From Brugia malayi (lineage: Eukaryota > Nematoda > Chromadorea > Rhabditida > Onchocercidae): a stretch of DNA of 64,000 bases. Shown here one piece after another: positions 60,851-64,000 of the stretch (within the stretch, counting starts at the first letter, position 1; each line of letters opens with the position of its first letter). A program made the translations under genes and the position numbers. The DNA lies in assembly GCF_000002995.4 (NCBI RefSeq), contig NW_025062475.1, forward strand, positions 6,576,187 to 6,640,186, read 5' to 3'. The notes under the pieces are model-generated. The model searched no databases and was not told the origin of the DNA. It was given only the letters and a program-made list of their open reading frames with translations.

Positions 60851-62465
60851 TTAACCCAGAAGCGGTGGCCCAATATAGACCATAGACACTTCAGTATTAC
60901 CATAGACAGCACACATGGCTGGAAATAGTTTCAATGGGGGCAAACGACTAAAAGCAATACCTAGAAATTCACTGCCTTTTTCGAAATACATAGAATGTTG
61001 CTCACAATCCACTATCATTCGAATTCTTTCTCCCATCTGAAATAAATCAAAATGCAATTCTTACAGCAGCGATCCTAATATTACTTATTTCGAAACGAAC
61101 AACCTCCGACAGATACCAAGTTCTCAAATAGAAGTACTGAACCTTTAGACAACACTTAGGTTAATATGTAATCTCACCTTATTTCAAAGATAAAATCTGA
61201 AGAGATAAAGAAATTGCAGAAGACTAAAATCTATGTTTTACTTTTTAGAAAAATGTCATTCATGATAAGTTTCAGATTTTTCATGAGAATTTCTAGAACA
61301 TCGATTACAAGTTATTATACAACATTAACCTGGTATTTTGGAGGATTATTGATATGCGGGTAAGGAGAGATCGGCTTACTGTTATGCAACAACTGATTGT
61401 CTACGAGATTCCAGCCCCAGCTTTGATCATCACTTCCCAGTAGAGCCACATAACCCTGACAGTGTAGCGCTGCATGTCTGGAAAAAACTATTTCTATATA
61501 CAATTTCCTTAATGCATTACTGTCATAGCTTGATATTTATTGATAAATTATATAGATTTTTTCCAATCATATCTATGGGTACTTTTTTCGAAAATTAGTT
61601 CACAAAATAAAGTCAAACTTACTTCGTCGCTAAACCTATACAGGCCACGGTTCCCAGTGGCCCCTCCCACGTGAACTCCCATGCATGTATCCCACTGTTC
61701 ACACCTATTTTGCCTGAAATCTCATAAACAATACACTTATATTCGCCATACAACAAATCTTTCAATAAATTCACTGCACTGAGTGTCACTTTTATACATA
61801 TCTAGTGGAATCAAGATCTTGGTACCTCGCACACTATCGGTACTCTGAGCAACTGGATTCCGATGCACCGTAAAACCATTGGGACGTAAATAATTATTTC
61901 TAAAACACTGGAACAAATTTTTTTTTTCTTTTGCAGAAATAATAAGATTTAGTAATATAAGCAGTCTTGATTACATTATTCACAAACAATTATAATTTAC
62001 AAATACAGTTACTGTACTTGTCTCTACACTTCGAAATAAGCATTGCTCCTTTACAATGCACAGCAAAGAAGAAATATAAAATTTAACAAATGCAAAACCA
62101 CTTTGAAGAATCATTCGGATTCCATGCATAGCAGAATGCTCGTAACTTGTCCTTGAAAGAAGGAATTTCTGACAGGAGAGAGAAATCATTAAGAGCCTCA
62201 TCTGGGATAACTGTACGTGCCAGGCGCCTCCAAACAAAGCTATCCTATAAAATTTACAGTACTAAATAAACAATGAAATAACTAGACAGAAAAGTGATGG
62301 TAAATGAGCCTTACAAAATAATCTATTTAGGCTAACCGGATATTGCAAAACAGTCAACCAGTGCTTGCAAACTCGCATACACCGGGCCAAATCTTTAAGA
62401 TTTAAATATTCAAACACTGCTAAAAGCACAACATGAGGTAAACGAGCAGCTGAGACAGCACGCAT
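60851..62465 (-). CDS. FBXO45: F-box/SPRY protein FSN-1 (FBXO45)
   Basis: FBXO45/FSN-1 pairs with the PHR ubiquitin ligase (Highwire/RPM-1) at synapses. Exons on the minus strand are 62337-62465, 62102-62244, 61826-61899, 61623-61713, 61330-61477 and 60851-61036, giving 256 residues with all phases consistent; human FBXO45 is 286. The F-box (~8-48) reads [20 protein letters not shown] then VCKHWLTVL. The SPRY domain carries long near-identical blocks: [78 protein letters not shown] and [14 protein letters not shown]. The ATG at 62465 gives an N-terminus shorter than in vertebrates. Two alternative acceptors precede the exon at 61826-61899; only the one after TTTTAG keeps the frame. Confidence 0.95.
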
Positions 62466-62860
62466 TCGACGAGTAAAACAAGTGAAACTTTTAGAGTGAC
62501 AGCAATCTTGCGCATTTCGACACGCAACATCAACTGAAATGAAGTGATTTAATAAAATCGGAATCCGATTTCAAATGAAAATATGGAGCGACACACACAA
62601 CTTTTGCATGTTCAGTATTAAAACGCTAAAAATATTACCGGCTTGCTCTAAATCAGTCTCCACCACTGTCTGATTAAACTTATCTCCTTCAGTGAACATT
62701 CAAATAACTGTAAATTGAATCATTGTAATTCCATGCAAATGAAACCCATCTTCGAACATATCACCAACACCGATCCATCCGTAGCCAAACTTCCCTGGCT
62801 TTTTTATAAATGACTAGCAAAACCATATTTATAAAAAAGCACACACAAACAGTGGAAGTG

Positions 62861-62923
62861 GATTTAATAATGTTAAAGGTTTATCATGCCAGATTTAATA
62901 ATGTTTCAAAGGTTTATCATGGC
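62861..62923. repeat. Direct duplication of ~30 bp
   Basis: GATTTAATAATGTT followed by AAAGGTTTATCATG occurs twice in tandem; the second copy has two or three extra bases. Confidence 0.8.
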
Positions 62924-63272
62924 TCTTACATATCATTTATTTAAATAGAATATGTAAAACATCTGTTGTTTTGTGATTGTAAATTAAGGTGTAAACTCCT
63001 CAGTCCAACGGTTTACGAAGCAATAATGAAACTTCAGAAACAAAATACAAATAATTCGAAATTAGAAGAGGTATGACAATGAAACAGTGACAGCAAACAC
63101 TACCAGCTGTTCTCGTGCATTAACGAGAAAATATAATGATAATGAAATCAATGTTCTATATTTATTACACACTTATATTTCATAGTAATACAAACTTCAA
63201 AAAAATGATGCAAAAAAACATACCAAAACTATTTAGTACGAAACCTTTCAGAAAGTGAAAGACTTGAAAAGT

Positions 63273-63344
63273 CGAAATCTAATTCCGAATTCATACTAAT
63301 TTTTATTACGAAATCCAATTTCGAATTCATACTGATTTTTATGC
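63273..63344. repeat. Tandem duplication, 2 x 36 bp
   Basis: Copy 1 (63273-63308) and copy 2 (63309-63344) both start CGAAATC and share GAATTCATACT; they differ at five positions. Confidence 0.85.
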
Positions 63345-63607
63345 ACAGTTAAATTTACAGAACAAAGAGAAAACGAAATGCGCAAATGTCTAAACAACGA
63401 GATGCTTATCACATTACATAACAAAAGTGATGGCTTATAAAAGAAAGTATTAAAGGCAAACAAATTCAGATTAAAGACAAGATAAATAGAATGCGATAGT
63501 CTGCTCTTTCATTCTCAAGCTATTACGAGTAACCAAGCAAAAAAATAGGAAAACAAGATAGTTATAACTGTTGACTTCTGAAAAAATGACGCAAGCAATG
63601 CCGGAAA

Positions 63608-64000
63608 TTATTTCTTGACCTTGGCTGTTTTTGCTTTTGTTTTATCTCTTTTTGTAGTTTTGAAATTTTCAGGTTCTGTGAAAACTATTGAAGGCATCGT
63701 CATCCTGGAAGAAAATGGAAATATGACAAGTAATACATCAATAAGAAAAAAATTAAATAATTCATAGCTAATAAAAATACAATCCAAAAAAATATACATA
63801 ATACTAGAAAAGTTATAAATAACAAATGAAAAAACGATAGAAAACAGCAACCTAAATAACCGCCGAGCGAAAAATTCACCATCTTCATAAACGAATGGTG
63901 AATAAGGATCATCATTACAATTTGTTTCAGCTTCAAAATCCTTTTCATAAGAAAAAGTAGGGAAATGTGGATATTGCACTTTCTTTTCATCGTGATAACA
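63608..64000 (-). CDS. 3' end of an unrecognised gene (partial, runs off the window)
   Basis: Two exons can be placed on the minus strand: 63852 to the window edge, and 63608-63704, joined across an AG/G split codon with a TTCCAG acceptor. The visible 78 or so residues contain an acidic, aromatic stretch (YPHFPTFSYEKDFEAE; YSPFVYEDGEFFARRLF) and a lysine-rich end (KTTKRDKTKAKTAKVKK). The frame is open to the edge, so the N-terminal part lies outside. I do not recognise the family. Alternative minus-strand frames over the same bases lack such splice consistency. Confidence 0.6.
   Translation of the reverse strand, partial: CYHDEKKVQYPHFPTFSYEKDFEAETNCNDDPYSPFVYEDGEFFARRLFRLLFSIVFSFVIYNFSSIMYIFLDCIFISYELFNFFLIDVLLVIFPFSSRMTMPSIVFTEPENFKTTKRDKTKAKTAKVKK

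Larger units (their letters stand above)
62466..63607. other. Upstream of FSN-1 / 3' flank of last gene
   Basis: No exon recognised. It holds two short direct duplications (62861-62923, 63273-63344) and an imperfect inverted repeat (CTTTTTTATAAATG against CATATTTATAAAAAAG) at about 62799-62840. Confidence 0.4.

Overview
The window is AT-rich animal nuclear DNA that reads as a nematode chromosome segment, probably from a clade III (spirurid/filarial-like) worm. The grounds are small genes with many mostly short introns, splice acceptors of the TTTCAG type, likely spliced-leader acceptors just upstream of several start codons, and an even-skipped/VAB-7 homeodomain gene and an FSN-1/FBXO45 gene. 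The clade assignment is inference from base composition and gene structure. All gene models were assembled by hand from protein similarity, GT-AG sites and exon-phase bookkeeping, without transcript data.

Layout from left to right: (1) 1-5.2 kb, no recognised gene. (2) 5.2-10.3 kb, plus strand: a Shroom-like protein (ASD2 domain) and BLOC1S1. (3) 10.9-21.3 kb: a large inverted duplication. Two arms of about 3.2 kb, identical in every stretch compared apart from the outer edge and one homopolymer, each carry a complete PYM (Partner of Y14 and Mago) gene. They face outward from a 4.0 kb unique spacer holding an ING-family PHD-finger gene. (4) 22.0-29.0 kb, minus strand: an eve/vab-7 homeobox gene with two long introns. 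(5) 30.8-40.7 kb, minus strand: ORC3, a VMA21-like gene, a canonical VMA21 and PDCD2. VMA21 and PDCD2 are separated by only 7 bases, suggesting a trans-spliced operon. (6) 42.6-44.4 kb, plus strand: PGAP2. (7) 45.8-50.3 kb, minus strand: a 15-exon two-zinc-finger protein that I do not recognise, head to head with MRPL11 (50.75-52.56 kb, plus), whose third intron holds a 3 x 75 bp tandem repeat. (8) 52.6-57.0 kb: mostly unassigned, with one weak secreted-protein candidate. (9) 57.0-59.0 kb, plus: a METTL18-like histidine methyltransferase with an altered SAM motif. (10) 60.9-62.5 kb, minus: FSN-1/FBXO45. (11) 63.6-64.0 kb, minus: the 3' end of an unrecognised gene running off the window.

Most genes are conserved housekeeping functions: exon-junction-complex recycling and translation (PYM), chromatin reading (ING), replication origin licensing (ORC3), V-ATPase assembly (two VMA21 proteins), ribosome biogenesis (PDCD2), GPI-anchor remodelling (PGAP2), mitochondrial translation (MRPL11), histidine methylation (METTL18) and lysosome-related organelle biogenesis (BLOC1S1). 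Two are developmental (eve/vab-7, FSN-1) and one is cytoskeletal (Shroom-like). There is no sign of viral, bacterial or transposase genes. The most unusual structure is the PYM-ING-PYM inverted duplication, followed by the VMA21/PDCD2 junction, a perfect 18 bp hairpin upstream of VMA21, and a Shroom ASD2 domain in a probable nematode.
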